NCBI RefSeq assembly: GCF_001693385.1
Contig: NZ_CP016428.1
Location: 372,001 to 436,000 of the forward strand
Direction of reading: 5' to 3'
DNA from: Bradyrhizobium icense
GTDB taxonomy: Bacteria > Pseudomonadota > Alphaproteobacteria > Rhizobiales > Xanthobacteraceae
Length of the DNA: 64,000 bases
Shown here: positions 35,165 to 44,082 of the stretch, one piece after another
Position numbering within the stretch: position 1 is the stretch's first letter
Layout of the letters: each line of letters starts with the position of its first letter
The notes under the pieces: generated by a model
Seen by the model: only the letters and a program-made list of their open reading frames with translations
What the model was told of the DNA's origin: nothing
Databases searched by the model: none
Translations under genes and position numbers: made by a program

Positions 35165-35407
35165 GGCCTGCCCCTCGTTAAAACTGCGCCGGTGGCGCGC
35201 AATATCGGTCTGTTATCAAAAAACGCCGCAAGGCGAATCACCCTCGGCGTGCGGTTGAATATGATGCAATCCTATAGTGGCGCCACAGGCCTGTCCATAA
35301 ATCCAAATCCTTTGAGGCCGCGCGATGGGGTCCTCGGCCGGTCATCTCGCGCCGGGCGTTTTCCAGTATAGAGTCTCCATCATGCAGAAACGTGTCGGAC
35401 AGATCAC

Positions 35408-36091
35408 ATGACGGCAGAAGCGGCAGAACGCTTGCGAATTGAGATCCGCCCCGGCGAGGCGGTTTCAGGGCTATTGCTGCAGCCGCCACAGGCGCGCGCG
35501 TGTTACGTGTTTGCGCACGGGGCCGGTGCGGGCATGACACACAAGTCGATGGAGACGGTTGCCACAGGCCTTGCCGAGCGCGGCATTGCGACGCTGCGCT
35601 ATCAGTTTCCCTATATGGAGAAAGGCGGCAAGCGGCCCGATCCACCCGCGGTCGCACACGCAACGGTGCGAGCGGCCGTGGCGGAAGCCGGGCGGCGCTT
35701 TCCCTCGCTGCCGCTGGTCGCGGGCGGCCGATCGTTCGGTGGGCGGATGACCTCGCAGGCACAGGCGCTCTCGCCGTTGCCGGGCGTTCGCGGATTGGTG
35801 TTTCTCGGTTTTCCCCTGCATCCGGCCGGAAAGCCGTCCAGCGAGCGGGCCAGGCATCTCACAGACGTCACAATCCCGATGCTGTTCTTGCAGGGCACGC
35901 GCGACGCGCTGGCCGAGATGAGCCTGCTCGAGCCTGTCGTCAAGAGCCTGGGTTCGCGCGCGACGCTGCATTTGCTCGATGGCGCCGATCATTCTTTCCA
36001 TGTGCTGAAGAGTTCGGGGAGGAATGATCGCGAAGTGATGGACGAGGCGCTGGATGCGTTTGCGGCATGGGTTGATGGGACTATCGGCTAA
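35408..36091 (+). CDS. KANL3/TEX30-type alpha/beta hydrolase
   Basis: A 227-residue small hydrolase: FAHGAGAGMTHKSME at residues 35-49, nucleophile Ser109 in GGRSFGGRM, Asp in LQGTRDALAE and His in DGADHSFHV complete a catalytic triad. The family (TEX30-like, dienelactone-hydrolase-like fold) has no assigned substrate. The gene stands alone downstream of a 243-nt spacer that shows no other feature. Confidence 0.88.
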   Translation: MTAEAAERLRIEIRPGEAVSGLLLQPPQARACYVFAHGAGAGMTHKSMETVATGLAERGIATLRYQFPYMEKGGKRPDPPAVAHATVRAAVAEAGRRFPSLPLVAGGRSFGGRMTSQAQALSPLPGVRGLVFLGFPLHPAGKPSSERARHLTDVTIPMLFLQGTRDALAEMSLLEPVVKSLGSRATLHLLDGADHSFHVLKSSGRNDREVMDEALDAFAAWVDGTIG

Positions 36092-36100
36092 GCTCTCGAA

Positions 36101-36220
36101 GTCGTCCCTGCGAACGCCGGGACCCATAACCACGGGCGAGCGTGGTTGAGGAAAGCCGTTTCCCCTTGTGCCTCTTCCGCAGGCCGCGGTGTATGGGTCC
36201 CTGCTTTCCGCAGGGACGAC
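36101..36220. repeat. Palindromic repeat family A, copy 4
   Basis: GTCGTCCCTGCGAACGCCGG at the left; CCGCGGTGTATGGGTCCCTG .. CGCAGGGACGAC at the right. Between the hydrolase and the racemase-like gene, immediately after the hydrolase stop. Confidence 0.9.
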
Positions 36221-36262
36221 GGATATAGTTGCGCTTGACGCTTTCCGAACTACGATGCATCC

Positions 36263-36997
36263 ATGACAAAAATCCTGATCGTCAATCCGAATACGACTGC
36301 CTCGATGACCGACACGATCGGCGCCGCGGCCCGCGCCGTTGCCGCAGCAGGCACCGAAATATCAGCCGTCACGTCGACGATGGGGCCGGTCTCGATCGAA
36401 GGCTACTACGACGAGGCCTTTGCCGTGCCCGGGCTGATCCAGGCGTTGATGAACGCGCCGGATGCCGACGCTGGCATCATCGCCTGTTTCGACGACACCG
36501 GGCTCGACGCGGCGCGATCGGTGGCGCGCTTTCCGGTGGTCGGCATTTGCGAGGCGGCGCTGGTGACGGCTGGCCAGATTGCAAAACGCATCGCTATCGT
36601 CACCACGCTGCCGCGCTCGATCGTGCCGCTCGAAGAGCTGGTGCGCCGCTATGGTTTTGCGGAGAGGGTCCAGGTCACGGCCTGCGACGTCGCGGTGCTC
36701 GATCTCGAGAAGCCCGGCTCCGGCGCGGAAGCGAAGCTTGAAGCCGAGATTGCCCGCGCGCTCGACAAGGGCGCAGAGGCGGTCGTGCTCGGCTGTGCGG
36801 GCATGGCCGATCTGCCGCAAAAACTGTCGCGGAAATTCGGCGTCCCCGTCGTCGATGGCGTGGCGGCAGCGGTGAAGCAGGCCGAGGCACTGGCCGGCCT
36901 GAAGCTGACGACGTCCCGGCGCGGTTCGTATGCGTCGCCGGGCGCGAAACGATACGATGGCTTATTGGCGCCATTCGCTCCGAAGTCGTTAGATTGA
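36263..36997 (+). CDS. Asp/Glu/hydantoin racemase family protein
   Basis: A 244-residue two-domain racemase-fold protein: ILIVNPNTTASMTDTI at the N-terminus (hydantoin racemase hallmark), first catalytic Cys75 (IIACFDDTG) and second Cys178 (VLGCAGMADLP). Hydantoin or amino-acid racemase, or related decarboxylase/isomerase. Its last 9 nt overlap the end of the convergent SDR gene. No hydantoinase is nearby, so the substrate is not settled. Confidence 0.9.
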   Translation: MTKILIVNPNTTASMTDTIGAAARAVAAAGTEISAVTSTMGPVSIEGYYDEAFAVPGLIQALMNAPDADAGIIACFDDTGLDAARSVARFPVVGICEAALVTAGQIAKRIAIVTTLPRSIVPLEELVRRYGFAERVQVTACDVAVLDLEKPGSGAEAKLEAEIARALDKGAEAVVLGCAGMADLPQKLSRKFGVPVVDGVAAAVKQAEALAGLKLTTSRRGSYASPGAKRYDGLLAPFAPKSLD

Positions 36998-37771
36998 TTG
37001 CGGCCCGCCGTAGATCTTGTCGCGTAGTCGCCGCATGCCGGCGAGCCAGCGATCGCGGTTGGAGGCCTTGCGCTGCATGTATTCGGCGACCTGCGGGTGC
37101 GACAGGATGAGAAAACGTTCTTCTTCCATCGCCTCGATCACCATCCGCGCCACGTCCGGCGGCTGCAGCACGCCATCCACTCTCGCCGCGCTCGGGCCCG
37201 GCGTCGTCATGCCGGTTTGCACCGATTGCGGGCAGAGCACGGAGACGCGGATGCCGCGGTCGCCATACTGAATGGCGAGATGTTCGGCGAGCGCCACCGC
37301 GGCGTTCTTGGTCACGCCGTACGGCATCGAGTTCAGCGACGCCAGCAGGCCCGCCGCGGACGCGGTGTTGAGGAGATAGCCGGAGCCGCGCGCGAGCATG
37401 CCGGGCACCAGCGCGCGTGCCGCGAACACATGGCTCATGACATGGACGCGCCAGCTCACCTCCCAGTCGGCATCGGAGGCGGTCTCCTGACCCTTGCGCG
37501 AGAGGCCGGCGTTGGAAAAGAACACGTCAACGGGGCCGTATTTGTCTTCAGCCGCGGCGATCAGTGCCTTGATGTCTTCCTCCAGTCCGACATCGGCCGT
37601 GATCGGCAGCCCGTCGATGTCGCCCGCGACCTTGGCAAGCTTCTCGCGCGAGGTTTTGAGGTCGGCGACGACGACGCCGCGCGCGCCGGCTTCCGCGTAG
37701 GCACGCGCCACCGCCTCGCCGATGCCGCTCGCCGCTCCCGTGACGACGCAGACCTTGCCCTTGACATGCAT
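36989..37771 (-). CDS. Short-chain dehydrogenase/reductase
   Basis: A 260-residue SDR: TGAASGIG (11-18), DVFFSNAGL in place of the usual NNAG, a Ser in NTASAAG and the Tyr-Lys pair YGVTK. The C-terminal extension (RFLILSHPQVAEYMQRKASN) is typical of a group of SDRs in acyl-CoA and steroid-like clusters. Lies 23 nt downstream of the ketopantoate-reductase-like gene on the same strand, so probably co-transcribed. Confidence 0.9.
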   Translation of the reverse strand: MHVKGKVCVVTGAASGIGEAVARAYAEAGARGVVVADLKTSREKLAKVAGDIDGLPITADVGLEEDIKALIAAAEDKYGPVDVFFSNAGLSRKGQETASDADWEVSWRVHVMSHVFAARALVPGMLARGSGYLLNTASAAGLLASLNSMPYGVTKNAAVALAEHLAIQYGDRGIRVSVLCPQSVQTGMTTPGPSAARVDGVLQPPDVARMVIEAMEEERFLILSHPQVAEYMQRKASNRDRWLAGMRRLRDKIYGGPQSI

Positions 37772-37794
37772 GATGCGGTTCCTCCTGCTTGTTC

Positions 37795-38769
37795 TCAGGT
37801 CTTGTAGAGCCCCTTGTCGCGCGCCTGTCGGATGGCGAACGCGGCCATCATGTCGAGCATCGGTGTCGAAAGTCCGGCGGCGCGGGCGAAGGCGGCGGGC
37901 GCGCGGACCAGCACGTCGATCTCCATGGCGCGGCCGCGTTCGTAATCCTGCAGGATCGACGGCTTGTGGTCCGGCGCGGGGCCGGAGCGCGTCACCCGTT
38001 TGACTTGCGGGAAACAGCTTTGCGCCACGCTGTTGGCCTCATCGAGCAGGCGCGGCACGATGTCGGCGAGATCAGGATCGTCGCGTATGGCGCGCGCGGT
38101 CTGCCCGGTCAGCAAACACAGTACCGACATCGACATGTTGGTCAGCAATTTTGACCAGATCGTCGCCCTGATCTGCGTGACCTCGGGCGAGTCGATCGAA
38201 GCTTCGTTCAGCGCTACACGGAGCTTCGCGACGCGCTCGCTGGCGCGGTCGTCGCACTCGCCGATCAGCAGCCGGTTTCGCTCGGGCGAGAGATTTGCGA
38301 CCACGCCCGGTTCAACGACTTCGTTGGACGAGAACACCACGCCGCCAACGATGCGCTGCTTGGGGATTGCCGCGCGCAGGCGTCCGCCGGGATCGAGGAA
38401 CGCCAGATCCGGCACCGGCGGATGTTTTGGAGGAAGCCCGATATCGTACCACCAGGGAATGCCGTTCTGCGCGAACACCACGGCGGTGTCGTCGCCGAGC
38501 AGCGGCGGCAGCCCAGAGGCGAGGCTCGTGAGGCCTGTCGCCTTCAGCGTGCAAATGATGGCGTCCTGTTGCCCCAGCGCGGCCGGATCGCTCGAAGCTC
38601 TTACCTTCGCCTTGAACTCGTCATTTCCAACCCGCAGCGCCAGCCCGTTGGCTTTCACGGCATCCAGATGCGCACCTCGCATGATGCAGGAAACATCATG
38701 TCCAGCCAGTGCGAGACGCACTGCAAAATGGCTACCGACGGCGCCCGCACCGAAAATGCAAATCCGCAT
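37795..38769 (-). CDS. 2-dehydropantoate 2-reductase family protein
   Basis: A 324-residue paralogue of the enzyme at 24016: GAGAVGSHFAVRLALAGHDV, TLKATGL, AQNGIPWWY, KLLTNMSMSVLC. The insertion WWYDIGLPP after the QNG motif marks a subgroup different from PanE proper. First gene of a two-gene minus-strand operon with an SDR. Divergent from the enoyl-CoA hydratase / aspartate dehydrogenase genes over a 167-nt spacer. Confidence 0.87.
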   Translation of the reverse strand: MRICIFGAGAVGSHFAVRLALAGHDVSCIMRGAHLDAVKANGLALRVGNDEFKAKVRASSDPAALGQQDAIICTLKATGLTSLASGLPPLLGDDTAVVFAQNGIPWWYDIGLPPKHPPVPDLAFLDPGGRLRAAIPKQRIVGGVVFSSNEVVEPGVVANLSPERNRLLIGECDDRASERVAKLRVALNEASIDSPEVTQIRATIWSKLLTNMSMSVLCLLTGQTARAIRDDPDLADIVPRLLDEANSVAQSCFPQVKRVTRSGPAPDHKPSILQDYERGRAMEIDVLVRAPAAFARAAGLSTPMLDMMAAFAIRQARDKGLYKT

Positions 38770-38936
38770 GGAGTGTATATCCTGCTGAAGGGATCGCCCG
38801 AAGCTTCAGTTTCCACAGACCCGCCACCGTATGCAACCGGTGACGCGGTTTGCATCACTGCTATGGCGAAAAGGGATGGATCACCTTCCGTTGTCTCGGC
38901 ATAGTGCCGCCGGAAACGAATACGAGAGGGTCGCCG

Positions 38937-39734
38937 ATGAGCGCCAATCCGGTTTTGTGGAGTCTCGACGAACGTGGCGTCGCTACCGTCACGCTGAACC
39001 GCCCCGAGGTGAACAACGCCTATGACGCGGGCCTGATCGGCGGCGTGCTCGCGGCGATGGACGACCTCGGCAAGAAGCAAAACCTTCGCCTCGTCGTGCT
39101 GAAGGGGAACGGCAAGCATTTCCAGGCTGGCGCCGACCTGAAATGGATCAACGGCGTCCGGCCGAAATCCGCCGAAGAGAACGAAGCGGTGTCGCGCGCG
39201 ACGTTCGAGGCCGTGCAGCGGCTGAATACGCTGCCGATCCCGACGGTGGCGCTGGTGCAGGGCGGCTGCTTCGGCGGCGGCACCGGCGTGATCTCGGCCT
39301 GCGATGTCGTGATCGCCGCCGACAATGCGCTGTTCTCGATCACCGAAGTCCGCTGGGGCCTGACGGCTGCGATCATCATCCCGCAACTCTGCGACGCCAT
39401 CGGCGTCCGCCAGGTCCGCCGCTATGCACTGACCGGGGAACGTTTCGGCGCGGAGGAGGCGCGGCGTATCGGGCTGGTGCACGAGGTGGTGCCGCTGGCC
39501 GAGCTGGAATCGGCCGGCGACAAGGCGGTCGAGCAACTGCTTGCCAACGGCCCCGAGGCGCTGACGGAAACCAAGCGGCTGGCGATGGAGAACTCGTTCG
39601 GCGGCATGAGCGTCGACGACGAAGCTTACACGCGGCTGGTGAAAATGCACTCGGCACGGCGGCAGACGGCGGAGGCATCCGAGGGGCTGGCGTCATTTGC
39701 GGAGAAGCGGGCGGCGAATTGGGGAGCGGGATAA
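38937..39734 (+). CDS. Enoyl-CoA hydratase family protein
   Basis: A 265-residue crotonase-family enzyme: TVTLNRPEVNNAYDAGLIG, oxyanion segment GKHFQAGADLKWI, ALVQGGCFGGGTGVISACDV, and ITEVRWGLTAAII with Glu at a usual catalytic site. It is similar in layout to methylglutaconyl-CoA hydratases of the leucine pathway, but no other leucine-pathway gene adjoins it. GAGAGGG precedes the ATG at 38937. Its stop abuts the aspartate dehydrogenase start (TAA then GTG), so translation is coupled. Confidence 0.9.
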   Translation: MSANPVLWSLDERGVATVTLNRPEVNNAYDAGLIGGVLAAMDDLGKKQNLRLVVLKGNGKHFQAGADLKWINGVRPKSAEENEAVSRATFEAVQRLNTLPIPTVALVQGGCFGGGTGVISACDVVIAADNALFSITEVRWGLTAAIIIPQLCDAIGVRQVRRYALTGERFGAEEARRIGLVHEVVPLAELESAGDKAVEQLLANGPEALTETKRLAMENSFGGMSVDDEAYTRLVKMHSARRQTAEASEGLASFAEKRAANWGAG

Positions 39735-40541
39735 GTGTCTACCAAACGCATCGCCATTGCCGGACTGGGCGAGATCGGCCGAACCGTGGCACGCAAGCTG
39801 GCGCAGGGGCTGCCGGGCCTAACTCTTGCGGCGATTGCGACGAGGGATCGTGCGAAAGCGAAAGCATGGCTCGATCGTGAGGGTATTTCCTGTCCGCTGG
39901 TTTCGCTCGATGAGCTGCCTGGCCATGCCGACCTCGTCGTCGAATGTGCGCCCGCCGCGATCCTCGATCAGATCTGCCGGCCGATGCTCACCGCCGGCAA
40001 GCAGGTGATGGTACTGAGCGCCAGCGCGCTGTTGCCGCGTCCCGATCTCGTCGATCTGGCGCGGGCGCATGGTGGTCAGATCATTGTGCCGACCGGCGCG
40101 CTGATCGGTTTCGATGCGGTTTCGGCGGCCGCCGAAGGCACCATCCATTCGGTGCAGATGATGACGCGCAAGCCGCCCGGAGGCCTCGCCGGCGCGCCTT
40201 ATCTCGTCGAGAATGGAATCTCCATGGATGGACTGGCATCGGCGCTATGTGTGTTCAAGGGCTCGGCGCGCGATGCGGCTGCCGCCTTTCCCGCCAATGT
40301 CAACGTGGTGGCGGCGTTGTCGCTGGCCGGGATCGGGCCCGATCGCACGACGATCGAAATCTGGGCCGATCCGGCGGTGACGCGGAACTGCCATCAGATC
40401 AGGGTCGAATCCGATTCGGCTTCGTTCACGATGTCGATCGAAAACATCCCCTCGGAAAATCCGAAGACGGGCCGCATCACCGCGCTCTCGGTGATCGCGG
40501 CGTTGCGCAAGCTCACCTCGGCGCTGCAGGTCGGAACTTGA
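39735..40541 (+). CDS. L-aspartate dehydrogenase (NadX-like)
   Basis: A 268-residue NAD(P)-dependent enzyme: Rossmann motif GLGEIG (10-15), ECAPAAIL, SASALLP, IIVPTGALIGFDAV and the conserved His in TRNCHQIRVES, as in aspartate dehydrogenases of the DUF108/NadX type. It oxidises aspartate to iminoaspartate/oxaloacetate with ammonia release. GTG start directly at the stop codon of the hydratase. No nadA or nadC nearby, so a catabolic role, not NAD synthesis, is favoured by context. Confidence 0.9.
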   Translation: MSTKRIAIAGLGEIGRTVARKLAQGLPGLTLAAIATRDRAKAKAWLDREGISCPLVSLDELPGHADLVVECAPAAILDQICRPMLTAGKQVMVLSASALLPRPDLVDLARAHGGQIIVPTGALIGFDAVSAAAEGTIHSVQMMTRKPPGGLAGAPYLVENGISMDGLASALCVFKGSARDAAAAFPANVNVVAALSLAGIGPDRTTIEIWADPAVTRNCHQIRVESDSASFTMSIENIPSENPKTGRITALSVIAALRKLTSALQVGT

Positions 40542-40617
40542 GCCGTCCCGCGCGCCGCGCTAGCTAAATGCTGTAAGGGAGGGGTCAGCCTCCAGCTATC
40601 GATCTGGGAAGTTGCGC

Positions 40618-41982
40618 GTGCCTGCCAAAACCATCACTGAACCCGCCCGCAAGATCCCGCTCTATGGCGAGTACGAGGTCGCCGTCCTCGGTGGTGGGCC
40701 CGCCGGCATCGCGGCCGCCGTGGCTGCGGCGCGCGCGGGCCGCCGCACGCTCCTGATCGAGCGCTATGGGTTTCTCGGCGGCATGGGCACGGCCGCCGGC
40801 GTGACCAATTTCTGCGGGCTGCATGCCAATGTTCATGGCGAGATGCGTCGGGTGGTGCAGGGGATTGCGTCCGAGTTGCTGGCGCGGATCGACAGGCTCG
40901 ATGGGCTCAACGCGCCGCATCTGATCCTCGGCAAGATTCTCGCGCAAGCCTATGACACCGCGGCCTACAAGATCGCGGCCGACGATCTATTGGCGGCGCA
41001 CAAGGTCGATGTCCTCTTTCACGCACTTGGCGCCGGCATCGTGATGGAAGACGAGAAGCGCATCCATGCGCTGATGGTCGAGACCAAAGCGGGCCGCCAG
41101 GCGGTGCGCGCCGGCATCTTCATCGACTGCTCCGGCGACGGCGACCTCGCGGCCTGGGCGGGCGCACCGTTCGAAGTCGGCGACAATGCCGGCAGCATGC
41201 TCTATCCCTCGATGATGCTCCGTCTCAACGGCATCGATCCCGCAAAGGCTGGCGAGGCGTGGCGGACGATTCCGGCGCTGATGGAAAAGGCCGAAGCCGC
41301 GGGCACGCATCGCTTTCCGCGCAAGTCCGCGATCGTGCGGCCGCAGCGCTCCGGCATCGAGTGGCGGGTCAACTTTACCCAGCTCGCGCGCGAGGACGGC
41401 ACGGCGATCAGCGGCATCGATCCTGATCAGATGACGCGCGGCGAGATCGAGGGACGGCGGCAGGCGGTGCAGGCGTTCGAATTCCTGCGCACCGTGCCCG
41501 GCTTCGAAAAATCCTACATCGTCGACCTGCCGCCGCAGCTCGGCATCCGCGAGACGCGTCGTGTGGTCGGCGGCTATATGCTGTCGGGTGAGGATGTGCT
41601 CGGCTGCGCGTTGTTTGACGATTCCATCGGCGTCAATGGCTGGCCGATGGAGCAGCACGTCGCCGGCGACGTCGTGTTCAAGTTCCCGCCGATCCCGGAA
41701 TCGCGCGGCTTTAACGAATTGCCTTATCGCATGCTGGTGCCCGAGAGCGTAGACAATCTCCTGATGGCCGGACGCTGTGCCTCGATGACCCATGAGGGCC
41801 AGTCGGCGGCGCGGGTATCCGGCGCCTGCTTTGCGATGGGGGAGGCGGCGGGGCTTGCAGCAGCGTTGGCACTGTCGGGCAACACGATTCCGCGCGACAT
41901 TGCCGTTGAAAAGTTGCAACAGATGCTAAAACAACAGGGCGCGTTCATCGGGCGGGATCAACCCGTGCCCGAAGGATTGTAA
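40618..41982 (+). CDS. FAD-dependent oxidoreductase
   Basis: A 454-residue flavoprotein: dinucleotide motif GGGPAGIAAA (25-34), LIERYGFLGGMGTAAG next to it, FIDCSGDGDLAAWAGAPFE, and the C-terminal FAD segment LLMAGRCASMTHEGQSAARV, the pattern of the FAD-dependent oxidoreductase family PF12831. Substrate unknown. GTG at 40618 is chosen because GGGAAG lies 6 nt upstream; a TTG two codons earlier is too close to it. Third gene after the hydratase and AspDH genes; gap 76 nt. Confidence 0.85.
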   Translation: MPAKTITEPARKIPLYGEYEVAVLGGGPAGIAAAVAAARAGRRTLLIERYGFLGGMGTAAGVTNFCGLHANVHGEMRRVVQGIASELLARIDRLDGLNAPHLILGKILAQAYDTAAYKIAADDLLAAHKVDVLFHALGAGIVMEDEKRIHALMVETKAGRQAVRAGIFIDCSGDGDLAAWAGAPFEVGDNAGSMLYPSMMLRLNGIDPAKAGEAWRTIPALMEKAEAAGTHRFPRKSAIVRPQRSGIEWRVNFTQLAREDGTAISGIDPDQMTRGEIEGRRQAVQAFEFLRTVPGFEKSYIVDLPPQLGIRETRRVVGGYMLSGEDVLGCALFDDSIGVNGWPMEQHVAGDVVFKFPPIPESRGFNELPYRMLVPESVDNLLMAGRCASMTHEGQSAARVSGACFAMGEAAGLAAALALSGNTIPRDIAVEKLQQMLKQQGAFIGRDQPVPEGL

Positions 41983-42014
41983 AGCCGTGCACTCCGGAGG
42001 ATGAATGTGTTTAT

Positions 42015-42131
42015 GTCGTCCCCGCGAACGTGGGGACCCATACGCCGCGGCCTTGCTTTGGGCACTTGGGTAGACGGCTTTTGCCATTACCAAGCCCTGT
42101 GGTTATGGGTCCCTGCGTTCGCAGGGACGAC
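42015..42131. repeat. Palindromic repeat family A, copy 5
   Basis: GTCGTCCCCGCGAACGTGGG then ACCCATACGCCGCGG at the left, GTGGTTATGGGTCCCTGC .. GCAGGGACGAC at the right: opposite orientation to copies 1-4. It lies between the FAD oxidoreductase and the ABC binding-protein gene. Confidence 0.9.
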
Positions 42132-42173
42132 GCACGTGGATAGCGTGAGAAAAGCAGGATACGGAGGAAATGG

Positions 42174-43178
42174 ATGAAGAAGTTTGCGCGGCTTGCGTTG
42201 GCGGGCTTGCTGGTGATGGTGGCGAGCGGGACAGCGCGGGCCGATGATGCGCTGAAGGCGAAAATCGGCGTGCTGCGGCTGTCGTCATCGGCGCCGGTGT
42301 TCATCGCGCAGGACAAGGGCTATTTCCGCGAGGCCGGGCTCGACATCGAGCTGAAATTCTTCGATGCGGCGCAGCCGATCGCGGTGGCGACCACCTCGGG
42401 CGACGTCGATTTTGGTATCACGGCTTTCACCGCCGGGCTCTATAATCTCGCCGGCAAGGGCACGCTGAAGGTGATCGGCGGCATGAGCCGCGAGAAGGCC
42501 GGCTATCCCCTGATCGGCTATTTCGCCAGCAACAACGCCTATGCGGCGGGGTTGAAGACGCCGAAGGATCTCGCCGGCAAGCGGATCGCGGTGACGCAGG
42601 TCGGTTCCAGCTTTCACTATTCGCTGGGACTGCTCGCCGACAAATACGGTTTCAAGCTCGCGGACACAAAGGTGATGCCGCTGCAGTCGCTGTCGAATGC
42701 CGCCGCGGCACTGAAGGGTGAAACCGTCGATGCGGCCTTGCTGCCGATCTCGACGGCGCGGGCCCTGGTGGATTCCGGTGGCGCCAAATTCCTCGGCTGG
42801 GTCGGGGATGAGACGCCGTGGCAACTCGGCGCGGTGTTCGCTTCGCCGAAGACGCTTGCCAACAAGGCGCTGGTGACGAAGCTGCTGGGCGCGCTGGCGC
42901 GTGCCGACCGCGAATATCACGATGTGATCCTGGCTTCCGTGAAGGACGGCAAGGCCGAGATCAACGACAAGACGAAGCCGCTGCTCGAGATTATTGCGAA
43001 ATACACCAATCTGCCGGTCGCGCAGGTGGTCGGCAATTGCGCTTATATCGACCCGGACGGCAAGCTCGACGTCAAGAATGTCGATAATCAGATCGCGTGG
43101 CTGCAGGCGCAAGGCTTTGTCGACAAAGGGTTTGGTGCGGATGCGATCATCGCGAAGGAATATGTGAAGGCGGATTGA
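42174..43178 (+). CDS. NitT/TauT-type ABC transporter substrate-binding protein
   Basis: A 334-residue periplasmic binding protein: signal peptide (residues 1-23, ending GTARAD), then IGVLRLSSSAPVFIAQDKGYF, EAGLDIELKFFD and GDVDFGITAFT as in SsuA/TauA/NrtA-like proteins and thiamine-precursor binders. First gene of the complete transporter set with the ATPase (43309) and permease (44075). The ligand is unknown; the upstream FAD and aspartate enzymes are the only context. Confidence 0.9.
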   Translation: MKKFARLALAGLLVMVASGTARADDALKAKIGVLRLSSSAPVFIAQDKGYFREAGLDIELKFFDAAQPIAVATTSGDVDFGITAFTAGLYNLAGKGTLKVIGGMSREKAGYPLIGYFASNNAYAAGLKTPKDLAGKRIAVTQVGSSFHYSLGLLADKYGFKLADTKVMPLQSLSNAAAALKGETVDAALLPISTARALVDSGGAKFLGWVGDETPWQLGAVFASPKTLANKALVTKLLGALARADREYHDVILASVKDGKAEINDKTKPLLEIIAKYTNLPVAQVVGNCAYIDPDGKLDVKNVDNQIAWLQAQGFVDKGFGADAIIAKEYVKAD

Positions 43179-43197
43179 AGAGAGTTGCGCCAGTGCC

Positions 43198-43282
43198 GTC
43201 ATTGCGAGCGAAGTAACGAAGCAATCCATGCCTCAGTACGGGGATAGATGGATTGCTTCGTTGCTTCGCTCCTCGCAATGAC
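43198..43282. repeat. Palindromic repeat family B, copy 2
   Basis: GTCATTGCGAGCGAAGTAAC then GAAGCAATCCATG at the left, GATGGATTGCTTCGTTGCTT .. CTCGCAATGAC at the right. It lies inside the transporter operon, between the binding-protein stop and the ATPase start, where the hairpin may lower expression of the downstream genes. Confidence 0.9.
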
Positions 43283-43308
43283 GGGTCTGGCATCGAACTA
43301 GGAACCAC

Positions 43309-44082
43309 ATGGACCTGATCGCCGATCATATCAGTCACCGCTTCGGCGGCCTCGACGTGCTCGATGACGTATCCTTCACCGTCGCCTCCGGCGAGGTGGT
43401 GGCGATCGTCGGGCCCTCCGGCTGCGGCAAGAGCACGCTGCTGTCGATCCTGGGCGGGCTGTTGCGGCCGAGTGAAGGTCAGGCAGAGCTGCGTGGCGCG
43501 CCGCCGGCCGATAGCCTCAATCCGCTGACCTTCGTGTTCCAGGATTTTGCGCTGCTGCCGTGGTGCACGGTGGAAGCGAACGTCGAATTCCCGTTGATCA
43601 ACACCGCGCTCAATGCCGCCGCGCGCCGCGCCGTCGTCGATGACGCGTTGCGACGCACCGGCCTGTCGGATTTTCGTGGCGCCTATCCAAAGCAATTGTC
43701 CGGCGGCATGCGCCAGCGCGTCGGCATCGCGCGTGCGCTTGCGGTGCGGCCGGCGATTCTTCTGATGGACGAGCCGCTGTCGGCGCTGGACTCGCAGACC
43801 CGCGAATTGCTGATGGAGGATTTTGTCCGCCTGCTCGCCGACGGCGCGATGGGTGCGGTCTACGTCACGCATAATCTGGAAGAGGCGGTGCGACTTGCCG
43901 ACCGCGTGGTGGTGCTGTCGCGCCGGCCCGGCCGCGTCCGCGAGGTCGTGACCATCCCCATGACGCGTGCTGAACGCGGCGGCGTCGAGGCCCGCGGCAA
44001 ATTGCTGACGTTGCAGAACCAGTTGTGGTCGCTGATCCGCGAGGAGGCGATCGACGCCGAGCGCGAGGTGCAACATGCTTGA
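43309..44082 (+). CDS. ABC transporter ATP-binding protein (NitT/TauT type)
   Basis: A 257-residue ATPase: Walker A GPSGCGKST (35-43), Q-loop TFVFQDFALLPW, signature LSGGMRQRVGIARAL, Walker B ILLMDEPLSALD and H-loop VTHNLEEA. Energises the importer with the permease encoded by the next gene, whose start overlaps this gene's end by 8 nt. Confidence 0.95.
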   Translation: MDLIADHISHRFGGLDVLDDVSFTVASGEVVAIVGPSGCGKSTLLSILGGLLRPSEGQAELRGAPPADSLNPLTFVFQDFALLPWCTVEANVEFPLINTALNAAARRAVVDDALRRTGLSDFRGAYPKQLSGGMRQRVGIARALAVRPAILLMDEPLSALDSQTRELLMEDFVRLLADGAMGAVYVTHNLEEAVRLADRVVVLSRRPGRVREVVTIPMTRAERGGVEARGKLLTLQNQLWSLIREEAIDAEREVQHA

